Below are positions 22,878-31,010 of a stretch of 36,068 nt of DNA, piece after piece. A program made the translations under genes and the position numbers. Each line of letters opens with the position of its first letter. Position 1 is the stretch's first letter. Source of the stretch: Treponema sp. (GTDB lineage Bacteria; Spirochaetota; Spirochaetia; Treponematales; Treponemataceae); NCBI GenBank assembly GCA_003447785.1, contig DLYJ01000191.1, positions 1-36,068 of the forward strand. Reading direction: 5' to 3'. The notes under the pieces were generated by a model that was not told where the DNA came from, made no database searches, and saw only the letters and a list, made by a program, of their open reading frames with translations.

Positions 22878-24488
22878 TTAATTCAATTCGTAGGTTTTTC
22901 CGTACTGTACTATCTCGACGTTTTTGTAGCCGTGATCGTGCAGGTAGTCCTTAAAGAATGCCTGGGCGTCCTTTTCACCGTGAACCATAAAGATTTTCTT
23001 GAGTCGGCTTGTATCAATCGAATCCAGCCACTTTACGCTTTCCTCGTAGTCGGCGTGTGCAGAAAAGGCGTTGATTGTTTCGACCGTGGCATTTACCTGA
23101 TACCAGTCTCCCATAATCTTAACTTCTTTTTCTCCATCACGGATGCGGCGGCCCAGAGTCTGTTCAGCCATGTATCCCACAATAAGGATTGTATTGCGCG
23201 GATCACTGATTCCATTTGCAAGGTGGTGAACTACACGTCCGGCTTCACACATGCCGTCGGCACTGATGATAATCATCGGTCCGGCTTTGTCGTTAAGCGC
23301 TTTTGATTCATCAACGCTGGTTACAAAACTCAACTGCCCGAATCCAAACGGATTTTTGTGATGCTTTAAGAACGCTTCATGAATATCGTGACTGTAGCAT
23401 TCTGGATGAACCTGGAAAATACTTGTTGCGTTTACTGCCATCGGGCTGTCCACGTAAATTGGAATCGGCGGAATCTTTTTCTTGTCTACGAGAAGGTGCA
23501 GATAATAAACGATTTCCTGAGTTCGTTCGATTGCAAAGGAAGGAATAATGATTTTTCCCTTGCGGTCGATGGCGCGGCGTACAACCTTGCGCAGTTCTTC
23601 CATGGCAATTTCGTTGCCTTCATGGCGGCGGTTACCGTATGTACTTTCCAGGAAGATATAATCAGGCGGCGGAACATTTGTTGCCGGATCGCGGATAATC
23701 GGTTTTGTCGTACGGCCAAGGTCTCCGGTATAAAGGATTCTGATTTCATCCTGACCTTCGCGGCGGTCGTGTCCGGAGCGGCGTTCAGGGCCGTCATATT
23801 TTGCCTGCTCTTCCGGTGTTGCCTTACGGCGGTCGCTGTGAACGCGTCTGTCATCACCGTCTTTCTTTTCTGCCAAAGTTTTTTTCCAGCCGAAAAGTTT
23901 GTTCCAGAGGTTGATTTTCTGTTTTGAGGCACTGGCGGCGGATTTTCCCCGCTGGCCTGTAATCGTAATATATGCAAAGGCTGAACCGAGAATGTGGCCC
24001 GCATCGTAATATTCCAGCTGAACGTCAGGAGCAATATACATTTTGCGGTTGTAAGACAATGTTACAATCTGGTTTTCTGCCTTAACACAGTCCTTTTCAG
24101 TAAAAAGAGGTTCCCAGTTGAATTTTTCACCTTTTTTCTGTGCCTGCTTGCGCAGATACTCCGCATCCCGTGCCTGAATGCGCGCACTGTCCATCATTAC
24201 AAGGTCTGCCAGGTCGCGTGTTGCAGGAGTTGCGTAAATGTTTCCGTCGTAGCCTTTTTTTGCAAGGAGCGGCAAAAGTCCGCAGTGGTCATAATGCGCA
24301 TGGGTCAAAATTACGGTTTCAATCTTATCCACCGGAATTTCAAAATTGCGGTTCTTTTCGTCTGCAACAGCACGCTTACCCTGGAAGGCACCGCAGTCAA
24401 TCATAAAGGCGCGGCCGTCAACTTCAAATATATGTTTAGAGCCTGTTACTTCTTCAGCAGCTCCAAGTGAATAAACATGTACAGACAT
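22878..24488 (-). CDS. Metallo-beta-lactamase/beta-CASP hydrolase, probable RNase, with charged insert
   Basis: 536 residues. Metallo-beta-lactamase motif HAHYDH at 63-68, further metal ligands in YDAGHILGSA and GDLGR, and beta-CASP features ESTYG, PSFAIERTQE and SAHAD, with a C-terminal RMM-like MVHGEKDA. Proteins of this arrangement (YsxA/CPSF-like) process RNA in the cytoplasm. A highly charged insert at about 178-245, containing DRRVHSDRR and GPERRSGHDRREG, interrupts the core between the lactamase strands and is not usual for the family; homologues are nearer 450-470 residues. The ATG at 24488 has GGGGG upstream, and the leader carries two hairpins. RNase activity is by family; DNA hydrolase activity is less likely. 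Confidence 0.88.
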   Translation of the reverse strand: MSVHVYSLGAAEEVTGSKHIFEVDGRAFMIDCGAFQGKRAVADEKNRNFEIPVDKIETVILTHAHYDHCGLLPLLAKKGYDGNIYATPATRDLADLVMMDSARIQARDAEYLRKQAQKKGEKFNWEPLFTEKDCVKAENQIVTLSYNRKMYIAPDVQLEYYDAGHILGSAFAYITITGQRGKSAASASKQKINLWNKLFGWKKTLAEKKDGDDRRVHSDRRKATPEEQAKYDGPERRSGHDRREGQDEIRILYTGDLGRTTKPIIRDPATNVPPPDYIFLESTYGNRRHEGNEIAMEELRKVVRRAIDRKGKIIIPSFAIERTQEIVYYLHLLVDKKKIPPIPIYVDSPMAVNATSIFQVHPECYSHDIHEAFLKHHKNPFGFGQLSFVTSVDESKALNDKAGPMIIISADGMCEAGRVVHHLANGISDPRNTILIVGYMAEQTLGRRIRDGEKEVKIMGDWYQVNATVETINAFSAHADYEESVKWLDSIDTSRLKKIFMVHGEKDAQAFFKDYLHDHGYKNVEIVQYGKTYELN

Positions 24489-24502
24489 AATAATCCCCCA
24501 AT

Positions 24503-24570
24503 CCGCAGGTTGCGGAAAAAGCCTTCCGGCTTCCTGTTATAATTTTATTATCATTAAATTAAATTCACAA
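24503..24570 (-). promoter_or_regulatory. Promoter and hairpin leader of the beta-CASP gene
   Basis: TTGTGA (24565-24570), 17-base spacer, TAAAAT (24542-24547) on the minus strand, start near 24535. The short leader then forms AAGCC/GGCTT with a GGAA loop followed by T residues (24516-24532), which resembles a tiny terminator, and a second CCGCA/TGCGG hairpin (24503-24515). An attenuation or autoregulation step by RNA cleavage is conceivable. Confidence 0.45.
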
Positions 24571-24607
24571 GGAAAAAACAAAAAATAAAAAACGGTTTTT
24601 TCTTAAT

Positions 24608-24636
24608 TTGACTGTTATTAACTCGTCCTATATAAT
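24608..24636 (+). promoter_or_regulatory. Near-consensus promoter of the DUF2804 gene
   Basis: TTGACT (24608-24613), 17-base spacer, TATAAT (24631-24636). The transcript start is expected at 24643, the A of the ATG, so the mRNA is probably leaderless. Confidence 0.7.
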
Positions 24637-24642
24637 AAAAGA

Positions 24643-25713
24643 ATGTACTCCAGGAAAATGCTGCAGGTGCCTGCCCGTCTCATTAATAACGGCAAGCCAG
24701 TTTTTGGAACCTTTTACGGGCCGGTAGCCAGACTTGATATACGCGGATTACGCTCACCTTTCGGAAAGGTGCCGCTTCCCGCACTCATTTCCAATTTCCG
24801 CATCAAAAGCACCCTCTCCTTTTGTTTTAATGTGGGACAATACACAGGAGACGTAATCTTTTTTGACGGCAAAATCTTTGGACTTGCAGAAGTTGTTTTC
24901 TGGGACAGAAACACAGGCCGTAAATACGCATACAAAACAATCATGGGTCCGCGCCGCCGCTTTATTCCACACAATCTCCAACAGGGGTTCTGCGCAAGCT
25001 TCGGACGCCGCCGCTATATTCGAATCAGCTGGGACCACAAACGCGACAGGATTTCAATGATATTCAACCTTTCGGGAGACTCTGTACGCCCTTCAGTGCA
25101 GGCAGCCCTTACGGGACACTATTCTGACTCCACAATGTGCGAAGTAACCCAGTGTGTTCCGTTCAAGTCAAAACGGCGCTGTTCGGCATCTTACCTTTCA
25201 ACACCAAGCCTCCGCGGTTCACTGACCATCGGAAAAACAAAAAAGACTCCGGGCACCACGGTAGAAACTGAATCCGGACCGGGCCTCTTTTACATTAACC
25301 GCTCCTACATGGATTATCTGACCAAAACTCAGTTTATAAATGCGGCAGGAACGGCAGACGGTAAACAGGTAGCCTTTTTTATCGCAAACCTGGTTGAGTC
25401 CGGTGCCGATGAAGAACTTATAAACCGCAACATGCTTATTGTGGACGGTCAGGCAACTCCCCTACCGCCGGTCAAGATGACCCAGCCCTTCGGGCTTAAC
25501 GGAAAGTGGATAATTCAGGATACAGAAAACATGGTTGATTTGACCTTTGAAAGCGAATCAGACCATTACAGGCATATGTCATTCATCGTCAGTAAAATCG
25601 AAATGCACATCCTCTACGGAAAATTTGAGGGCGTTATAAAGACAAAGGATGGGCAGGACATAAAAATCAGCGGATTTGCAGGTTTTGCCCGTGACCAGTT
25701 GCTCAGGGTATAA
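24643..25713 (+). CDS. DUF2804-family protein
   Basis: 356 residues, no signal peptide or membrane segment. The pattern of an N-terminal RLINNGKPVFGTFYGPVA, then KSTLSFCFNVGQY, VFWDRNTGRKYAYK and late LNGKWIIQDT resembles the DUF2804 family, whose function is unknown; the match is by memory and not computed. There are many aromatic and basic residues, suggesting a beta-rich cytoplasmic protein. The start is uncertain: ATG at 24643 coincides with the predicted transcript start and has no Shine-Dalgarno, while ATG at 24658 has AGGA only two to three bases away. The gene is followed after 42 bases by the 686-residue protein, probably in one operon. Confidence 0.8.
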   Translation: MYSRKMLQVPARLINNGKPVFGTFYGPVARLDIRGLRSPFGKVPLPALISNFRIKSTLSFCFNVGQYTGDVIFFDGKIFGLAEVVFWDRNTGRKYAYKTIMGPRRRFIPHNLQQGFCASFGRRRYIRISWDHKRDRISMIFNLSGDSVRPSVQAALTGHYSDSTMCEVTQCVPFKSKRRCSASYLSTPSLRGSLTIGKTKKTPGTTVETESGPGLFYINRSYMDYLTKTQFINAAGTADGKQVAFFIANLVESGADEELINRNMLIVDGQATPLPPVKMTQPFGLNGKWIIQDTENMVDLTFESESDHYRHMSFIVSKIEMHILYGKFEGVIKTKDGQDIKISGFAGFARDQLLRV

Positions 25714-25755
25714 TTCAGAATCTAATAAAGTTTACATATAAAAGGTGGCAGTTTT

Positions 25756-27816
25756 ATGAGTAATGATTTTACACAGAGAAAAGTAGAACAGTCCTGGGAG
25801 CCGGGTACTCTTGATGCAACAAGAAGGAATATCGGGCCGATTGACAAGGAAGAAGCTGCAAAAATGACAAAAATTCTTGGAGGAGAAATCCTTCAGGAAA
25901 AATCTGCACCAATCGATTATTCAGCCTTTCCACCGAGGGAACGCCACTACTCTCACCGCGCAAGCGGACGCTCATCTTCGGATGTTGCTTCAATGTCTTC
26001 CGGTTCAGCAGGAAGTGACGATTCAAAAAGCAGTTCAAATTCAAGCAAAAAATCGAATAAAGTCGGCTATGCCACAAACAAGGGTTCCAAACCGCGCCGG
26101 GAAGACGGCCTTCCGGAAATTGACGCAAAAGAACGCAATCTGATGGATAAACTGATGATGCACGATGATTACCGCCTCAAAACAAATTACGGTATATTCA
26201 ATTTTGTCCGTCATTTTAAGAAAAACGGAACAGAACTTTTAACCCGTTCCTTTGTTGAATACAGCATCAAAAACCACATTGACCACTTTCAGCTCTTTGT
26301 TACGACGGTAAAAACAATAATTCAAATCTCGCCGGATACATACAAGTCAAAAATTGTCAGCAATCCCGAATCCAAATTCAAGTTTTTGAGAACTGTGGGA
26401 GGCTGGACAATGAAGGAACTTAAACTTCTGGCCCTCGACCTGCAGGAAAAACCTGACAACGTAACTGTGGCAATGACGATTCCCTTTGTAAAAGCCTTTT
26501 ACACAATGCTCCTGAAAATTTACTACCTGGGCGAAAATTCAATTCCGAGATTTTTCAAGGAAATCTACGCTGATTTGATGAAGTACCCTAAGGCAGACCA
26601 GCAGAAGCTTGTTATGCTTTCAAAACAGGGAATCACAGAATGGCTCTACATTTACACTCAGATTATCAAGGGAATGTATCCCCTTCTGATGAGAATGTGT
26701 TCTCCAAGATACGAATACTTTCCGCAGTTTTTTACAATTCAGACCGCAAACATTCTCAACTTCCTGGGAATTACCAAGTTTGACCTGATTCTCCCGGAAA
26801 AGAAAGAAGATATAAATGCCGCAAAGCAGAAGGCAGAAGAAGAAATGAAAAAGAAGGCCGAAGAGCTGCGCAAAAAAAGTCCGGAAAACCAGCGCGGTAA
26901 AAAGGACGAAATCGTACTCACAGGCCTCAAGCTTCTGGAAAAACTCTTTCCTCAGGCAGGTTTTGACCATATTGAATCAATGCCGGACATGTACCCGTAC
27001 TTTCAGCCTATTTACGACTTCAGGGACGGCTACAACCTTCTTGACCCCCTTAACCCGCTGCAGATTACAGTTACACTTCTGCGCATTATCGAAGACCTTT
27101 TCCAGGGACTGCGCAACATTATCTTTACCGAAGAAGATGACGGTTCAGGAAGCAAGCAGACCGACAAACTGAGCACCGTCCTCAACGAATGGTCGGTTTA
27201 CCGCGAAGAGCTTTTTGAAAAACAGTACGGCGACCAGCTGCGGGACTTTGTCAGCCAAGAATACTCTCAGGGCGACTTTAAGTCATCGCTTTTTGGTAAA
27301 AAAATCCTTACAAACATTTTGTGGCAGACAAAATTCAACTTTTTGCCTCATTTTGAATTTGAACAACTTCTGCTGGAAAAACCTCAGAACGATACCAAGT
27401 ACCGTCCGCTCTGCATGCGCACAGACTTTCTGCGCCACACATTTATGGCAATTTCAAAAAATATTGATGCAGTTGCCGCAAAACAGGGCCTTGTTCTCGG
27501 AGTTTCAAATCCGTGGGCAAAATATGAATTCGACATTCCCAACGCAGTGTCAAAGCGTCTCGATGTATTGCTGGGGGCAAAAAAAAGTGCCGCAGAAACC
27601 GCGGCAACTAATGCAAACCTGATTAAATATTCACTTTGTATTGTCAGCGTACTGGACTGGTGGATCAACAATCCTGAAAGTCCGGCCTATGCAAATTCAG
27701 CAAATAAAATCTATCGAATCAACGAAGAAGACGGCGGACCTGCATTCAGCGTTCCGGTGAGAGACGACCAGAACAAACTCTTTGCAGACAGCGTAAAAGC
27801 CGCAGCCGCAAAATAA
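25756..27816 (+). CDS. Conserved-looking large protein of unknown function
   Basis: 686 residues, not recognised. No signal peptide or transmembrane segment is seen. The first 120 residues are hydrophilic and Ser/Lys/Arg-rich with a low-complexity Ser stretch (near 70-100), probably disordered. From about 120 the protein becomes helical and rich in aromatic residues (for example MMHDDYRLKTNYGIFNFVRHF). A charged coiled-coil-like segment (EKKEDINAAKQKAEEEMKKK, near 349-368) splits it, and the second half continues as a folded alpha-helical domain. The ATG at 25756 has AAAGGTGG upstream. It may be a spirochaete-specific cytoplasmic or cytoskeletal protein, but that is a guess. It abuts the convergent DUF308 gene with no gap. 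Confidence 0.88.
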   Translation: MSNDFTQRKVEQSWEPGTLDATRRNIGPIDKEEAAKMTKILGGEILQEKSAPIDYSAFPPRERHYSHRASGRSSSDVASMSSGSAGSDDSKSSSNSSKKSNKVGYATNKGSKPRREDGLPEIDAKERNLMDKLMMHDDYRLKTNYGIFNFVRHFKKNGTELLTRSFVEYSIKNHIDHFQLFVTTVKTIIQISPDTYKSKIVSNPESKFKFLRTVGGWTMKELKLLALDLQEKPDNVTVAMTIPFVKAFYTMLLKIYYLGENSIPRFFKEIYADLMKYPKADQQKLVMLSKQGITEWLYIYTQIIKGMYPLLMRMCSPRYEYFPQFFTIQTANILNFLGITKFDLILPEKKEDINAAKQKAEEEMKKKAEELRKKSPENQRGKKDEIVLTGLKLLEKLFPQAGFDHIESMPDMYPYFQPIYDFRDGYNLLDPLNPLQITVTLLRIIEDLFQGLRNIIFTEEDDGSGSKQTDKLSTVLNEWSVYREELFEKQYGDQLRDFVSQEYSQGDFKSSLFGKKILTNILWQTKFNFLPHFEFEQLLLEKPQNDTKYRPLCMRTDFLRHTFMAISKNIDAVAAKQGLVLGVSNPWAKYEFDIPNAVSKRLDVLLGAKKSAAETAATNANLIKYSLCIVSVLDWWINNPESPAYANSANKIYRINEEDGGPAFSVPVRDDQNKLFADSVKAAAAK

Positions 27817-28443
27817 CTATTCTGAGCTGGAAGTTTCTTCCGGTTCAGAAGTTTCCTCTTCAGACTCCTCTTCTTCCTGTACTGCATCCCCCTGAGAACA
27901 TACGGCTTCCGGAGTAATTACAAGAGGCCTGTTGCGCCACTGCATGATGCCTGAGATAATTCCAGCAGCCAGCAGTAAAACGCCGCATACACGTACAATT
28001 ACGCCGCCTGCAATTTCTGCAGGAATTATAAAAAGCACAACTGCAAGAATCAGGCTGATTACAACTTCAATAACAGACTGACGAATCATAATTCCGTTGC
28101 GGTAAAGTTTGTTTACGCCGTAAAGCTCAAGTCCGGCAGAAATAATCAGAAAAATTGCCAGGGTGTACGCCATAAATTTCCATACGACAGCGGCAATTGC
28201 AAGAGGCAAAAGGACTGCCAGGGAACCGACGATAATTGCCATAACGCCGCGGATGGTCATTATAACCTTGTACTGCGGGTCTAAAATCAAATTGCGGGTA
28301 GTAGCCAGAACAAAGATTCCGTTAACTACAGAACCTACTCCAAGAATAATAACAACCAGGGCGATAAAAACGTCCGGTGAGATAACCATCATAAGTCCAA
28401 GCACAGCCACTAAGACTGAAAGCAAAAATTTATTCTTATCCAT
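27817..28443 (-). CDS. DUF308 (HdeD-like) integral membrane protein
   Basis: 208 residues with six hydrophobic segments in three pairs (about 6-25, 25-47, 62-85, 88-107, 120-143, 146-165), the layout of the HdeD/DUF308 family, whose roles are mostly unknown apart from acid resistance in E. coli. The C-terminus (187-208) is a strongly acidic Glu/Ser tail exposed to the cytoplasm, which is not typical of HdeD. The stop directly adjoins the stop of the convergent 686-residue gene. The ATG at 28443 has GAGGT immediately before it, much too close for normal spacing, so the true start or leader may differ. Confidence 0.85.
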   Translation of the reverse strand: MDKNKFLLSVLVAVLGLMMVISPDVFIALVVIILGVGSVVNGIFVLATTRNLILDPQYKVIMTIRGVMAIIVGSLAVLLPLAIAAVVWKFMAYTLAIFLIISAGLELYGVNKLYRNGIMIRQSVIEVVISLILAVVLFIIPAEIAGGVIVRVCGVLLLAAGIISGIMQWRNRPLVITPEAVCSQGDAVQEEEESEEETSEPEETSSSE

Positions 28444-28523
28444 ACCTCAAATATAAGGCAAGCAGAGATTTTCGTCCATAACAAAAAGTAATTACAAAAA
28501 TTGAATTCCTTGCGCAGATGCTA

Positions 28524-28552
28524 TTGACACTTATTATTCTTTTATGTAAATT
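28524..28552 (+). promoter_or_regulatory. Promoter of the tRNA operon
   Basis: TTGACA (28524-28529, consensus), 17-base spacer, TAAATT (28547-28552), with transcription starting near 28559, 11 bases before the first tRNA. Confidence 0.75.
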
Positions 28553-28569
28553 AATAGAGCATCAATTTT

Positions 28570-28654
28570 GGAGCGGTGGCCGAGCGGTCGAAGGCGGCGG
28601 TCTTGAAAACCGTTGTATTGAAAGATACCGGGGGTTCGAATCCCTCCCGCTCCG
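28570..28654 (+). tRNA. tRNA-Ser (anticodon UGA)
   Basis: 85 bases. Acceptor stem GGAGCGG (28570-28576) pairs with CCGCTCC (28647-28653), discriminator G. The anticodon loop contains CTTGAAA, giving anticodon TGA, and a long variable arm and T-arm GGTTCGAATCC follow. CCA is not encoded. First of three tRNAs on one transcript. Confidence 0.97.
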
Positions 28655-28672
28655 TAATTTTTGATGACGCCT

Positions 28673-28757
28673 GGAGGTGTGGTAGAGCGGTAATACAACG
28701 GATTGCTAATCCGTCAGTTCCTTACGGGCTGGGCAGGTTCAACTCCTGTCGCCTCCG
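28673..28757 (+). tRNA. tRNA-Ser (anticodon GCU)
   Basis: 85 bases. Acceptor GGAGGTG (28673-28679) pairs with CGCCTCC (28750-28756), discriminator G. The anticodon loop in GATTGCTAATC gives GCT, and a long class II variable arm and T-arm GGTTCAACTCC follow. CCA is not encoded. It reads AGC and AGU. Confidence 0.96.
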
Positions 28758-28793
28758 ATCTCGACACATTTTTGAGTGTTACCAATTATATCT

Positions 28794-28868
28794 GAGATTG
28801 TAGCTCAGTTGGATTAGAGCGCCACCCTGCGGAGGTGGAGGTCGCACGTTCGAATCGTGTCAGTCTCA
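28794..28868 (+). tRNA. tRNA-Arg (anticodon GCG)
   Basis: 75 bases. Acceptor GAGATTG (28794-28800) pairs with CAGTCTC (28861-28867) with one wobble, discriminator A. The anticodon stem CCACC/GGTGG encloses loop CTGCGGA, so the anticodon is GCG, and the T-arm GCACG-TTCGAAT-CGTGT is regular. Most bacteria decode CGN with an ACG (inosine) tRNA, so the GCG anticodon is uncommon. CCA is not encoded. Confidence 0.93.
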
Positions 28869-28874
28869 CTACTC

Positions 28875-28904
28875 AAGTCTGCCTTTTACAAGCAGGCTTT
28901 TTTT
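28875..28904 (+). terminator. Intrinsic terminator of the tRNA operon
   Basis: Stem AAGTCTGC (28875-28882) with GCAGGCTT (28892-28899), one G-T pair, loop of nine bases, then a run of seven T (28898-28904). It ends the three-tRNA transcript. Confidence 0.85.
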
Positions 28905-28960
28905 CTTTGATAGAGAAAAGAATCTGATTTATTCGGATGGTACAATTATTCAGTTGAATT

Positions 28961-28980
28961 TTTGGGCAGGTTCAAATCCC
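28961..28980 (+). other. tRNA T-arm-like remnant upstream of the SRP RNA
   Basis: GGGCAGGTTCAA (28964-28975) repeats exactly 12 bases of the tRNA-Ser(GCU) variable/T-arm (28731-28742), and the following AATCCCGC would complete a T-arm-like shape. There is no acceptor or anticodon part around it. It could be a leftover of a tRNA duplication or of integration, or chance. Confidence 0.25.
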
Positions 28981-28994
28981 GCACTTTTCTTTTT

Positions 28995-29096
28995 GGCCAG
29001 GAGCTAACAAAACTCTTTTTCAGCACCGTGTCAGAGCCGGAAGGCAGCAGCACACTTTAACTGCAGTTTGTGTCTAGTAACCCTGGCCTTTTTTTT
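28995..29096 (+). ncRNA. ffs: Bacterial signal recognition particle RNA (4.5S type) with terminator
   Basis: The closing stem GGCCAGG (28995-29001) pairs with CCTGGCC (29082-29088), followed by eight T as intrinsic terminator. Inside lies the diagnostic SRP core: GTCAGAGCCGGAAGGCAGCAGCAC around 29030-29053, with the GGAA tetraloop and the internal loop that binds Ffh. About 94 bases, the size of the small bacterial SRP RNA without an Alu domain. It targets membrane and secreted proteins co-translationally. A clear promoter was not identified. Confidence 0.92.
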
Positions 29097-29122
29097 GTTC
29101 AAAGACCAGGATTCAATTTGAA

Positions 29123-31006
29123 TCAGAGCTGTCCTTCGCGGTAGGCTTTAAGTAAATCCTGAAGTTCTTCAATCTGTTCCTTAATCTGAACTCCCGCATC
29201 TGTGTCAGCCACATACAGCCTTGACGGAAACTTTTCCACCTGAATCGTATCGCTTACAATATCGCTGTCGCGGTCAATTACGTCCTGAGCGCTGGTAAAT
29301 TTTTCGTGCACAACAAGGCGCAGTCCGTATGAATTACAAACGAGGGTGTAACCTGCGATTCCGGTCTTTTCGTGGTAAGCGGCTGCAAAACCACCATCGA
29401 TAATCAAAAGTTTTCCGCCGCATTTAATCGGGCTGTCACCCTTTTTAACTTCCTGGGGAACGTGTCCGTTGATAATGTGGGCTGTTGCAGGATCCACGCG
29501 GAATTCATTCATGATTTTATCTACAACTTCTACATTTTCGATATCGTCGTAGTAGTGGTTTTTCTTCTCTTTGCTGGCTTCCTTGTCGTCGATAAACATA
29601 TTTTCAAAGACGGCCATCTTGTCCTTGCCAAAAAGGGGCGAACGCGGACCTTCCCACAGGTACCACATAATGTTTCCGCCCATTTCTTTTTCGGGGCTGC
29701 CCTCTCTGGCAAAGTACGCCCTGCGGGCCCAGGATTCAAGTTCATCATAAAGGGCCTTACCCCTGCATACCTTGCCGTAGATATTTGCTTCCAGGAAGTT
29801 GCCTTCGCTGTCCAGAGGCATGCAGCCGTGATACAGAAGGTTTCCGTTGTAAACTTTGTAGAGGCTTCCTTTGTTGAATAAAAAGCGCACGTGGGACTGA
29901 AGTTTTTCGCAATGGGTAAATGAATATGTGAGCCGTGCCATGACGGCTTCTTCGTCCTCATTCAATTTGTTCGGGTTTTTATGGTCGATGGTGGGCATAT
30001 CAGTTGAATTCAACTTCCATTCCTTTCCGTCGATTACGATTGTGCCCTTTTCCCAGTCAATTTTGTCCAGAATCAAACGGTGATTCATCTGGAACTGGGG
30101 ATTTTTTCTTATGAGCTGGTCTTCAAGTTTTAATTGAATTATTGTAATCGCCTTGTGAACGGCAAGTCTGTCCATGTGGCCATAATACTTCATACAGAAA
30201 GTTACAAGGGGAGTCAGATTGATTCCGTAGCCTTCTTCCAGAACATCAAGATTGTTGTAGCGGGCGCAGAGGCGGACAACATTTGCGATACACTGGACGT
30301 TTCCGCTTGCGGCACCCATCCACACAACATCGTGGTTTCCCCACTGAATGTCCAGGGAGTGATAGTCCATCAGTTTGTCTAAGATTTTATGCGGGCCCGG
30401 ACCCCTGTCAAAAATGTCACCGATGATGTGCAGGTGATCGATTACAAGCTGCTGAATCAGATTACAGAAGGTTTCGATATAGGTGTCGGCGGCTCCCAGC
30501 TGGATAATGCTCTGGATGATATTGTTGTAATAAGCCTGCTTGTCGTTGAGTTCTTCCTTTTCGGTAATCAGTTCTTCGATTATGTACGCGTAACTGTCCG
30601 GAATTGCCTTGCGGACTTTTGAACGGGTGTATTTGGAAGAAACCCGCCGCAAAATCTCTACGAGACGGTGCAGGGTAACCGAATACCAGTCTTCAAGGTC
30701 GGTTTCGGTCTGTTTTATTTTCTCCAGTTTTTCTTTCGGATAGTAAATCAGGGTTGCCAGACTTTTTTTAACGGAAGCGGTCTCACGGCTGCCAAACACT
30801 TCTTCAATCTTAGTCCTGATTGAACCAGACCCGTTCTTTAACACATGACTGAACTGCTCCCACTCACCGTGGATGTCAGTCAAAAAGTGTTCGGTGCCCT
30901 TCGGTAGGTTGATGATTGCCTTTAAATTGACGATTTCTGCAATTACCGAATCCATAGTCGGGTACTGTCGTGATAAAACCTTTAAATACTTTTCTTTTTC
31001 GTTCAT
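29123..31006 (-). CDS. fbp: Fructose-1,6-bisphosphatase class III
   Basis: 627 residues. Dephosphorylates fructose-1,6-bisphosphate to fructose-6-phosphate for gluconeogenesis in the cytoplasm. It has the calcineurin-like metallophosphatase motifs of the class III (Firmicute-type) enzyme: LTDIHGE (D44, H46), GDIFDRGPG (near 196) and WGNHD (near 222), and the length is close to the usual 640-670. The start is MNEKEKYLKV at 31006, four bases after the dihydroorotase stop; a longer frame reaching into pyrC has no function. No Shine-Dalgarno is visible, so translation may be coupled to pyrC. Placement beside pyrimidine genes is unusual and may serve sugar supply to PRPP, but that is speculative. 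Confidence 0.93.
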   Translation of the reverse strand: MNEKEKYLKVLSRQYPTMDSVIAEIVNLKAIINLPKGTEHFLTDIHGEWEQFSHVLKNGSGSIRTKIEEVFGSRETASVKKSLATLIYYPKEKLEKIKQTETDLEDWYSVTLHRLVEILRRVSSKYTRSKVRKAIPDSYAYIIEELITEKEELNDKQAYYNNIIQSIIQLGAADTYIETFCNLIQQLVIDHLHIIGDIFDRGPGPHKILDKLMDYHSLDIQWGNHDVVWMGAASGNVQCIANVVRLCARYNNLDVLEEGYGINLTPLVTFCMKYYGHMDRLAVHKAITIIQLKLEDQLIRKNPQFQMNHRLILDKIDWEKGTIVIDGKEWKLNSTDMPTIDHKNPNKLNEDEEAVMARLTYSFTHCEKLQSHVRFLFNKGSLYKVYNGNLLYHGCMPLDSEGNFLEANIYGKVCRGKALYDELESWARRAYFAREGSPEKEMGGNIMWYLWEGPRSPLFGKDKMAVFENMFIDDKEASKEKKNHYYDDIENVEVVDKIMNEFRVDPATAHIINGHVPQEVKKGDSPIKCGGKLLIIDGGFAAAYHEKTGIAGYTLVCNSYGLRLVVHEKFTSAQDVIDRDSDIVSDTIQVEKFPSRLYVADTDAGVQIKEQIEELQDLLKAYREGQL

Positions 31007-31010
31007 AAAA

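Noticed and set aside
29372..29881. 169-codon plus-strand frame opposite fbp
   Set aside because: Shadow of the fructose bisphosphatase gene; no independent support.
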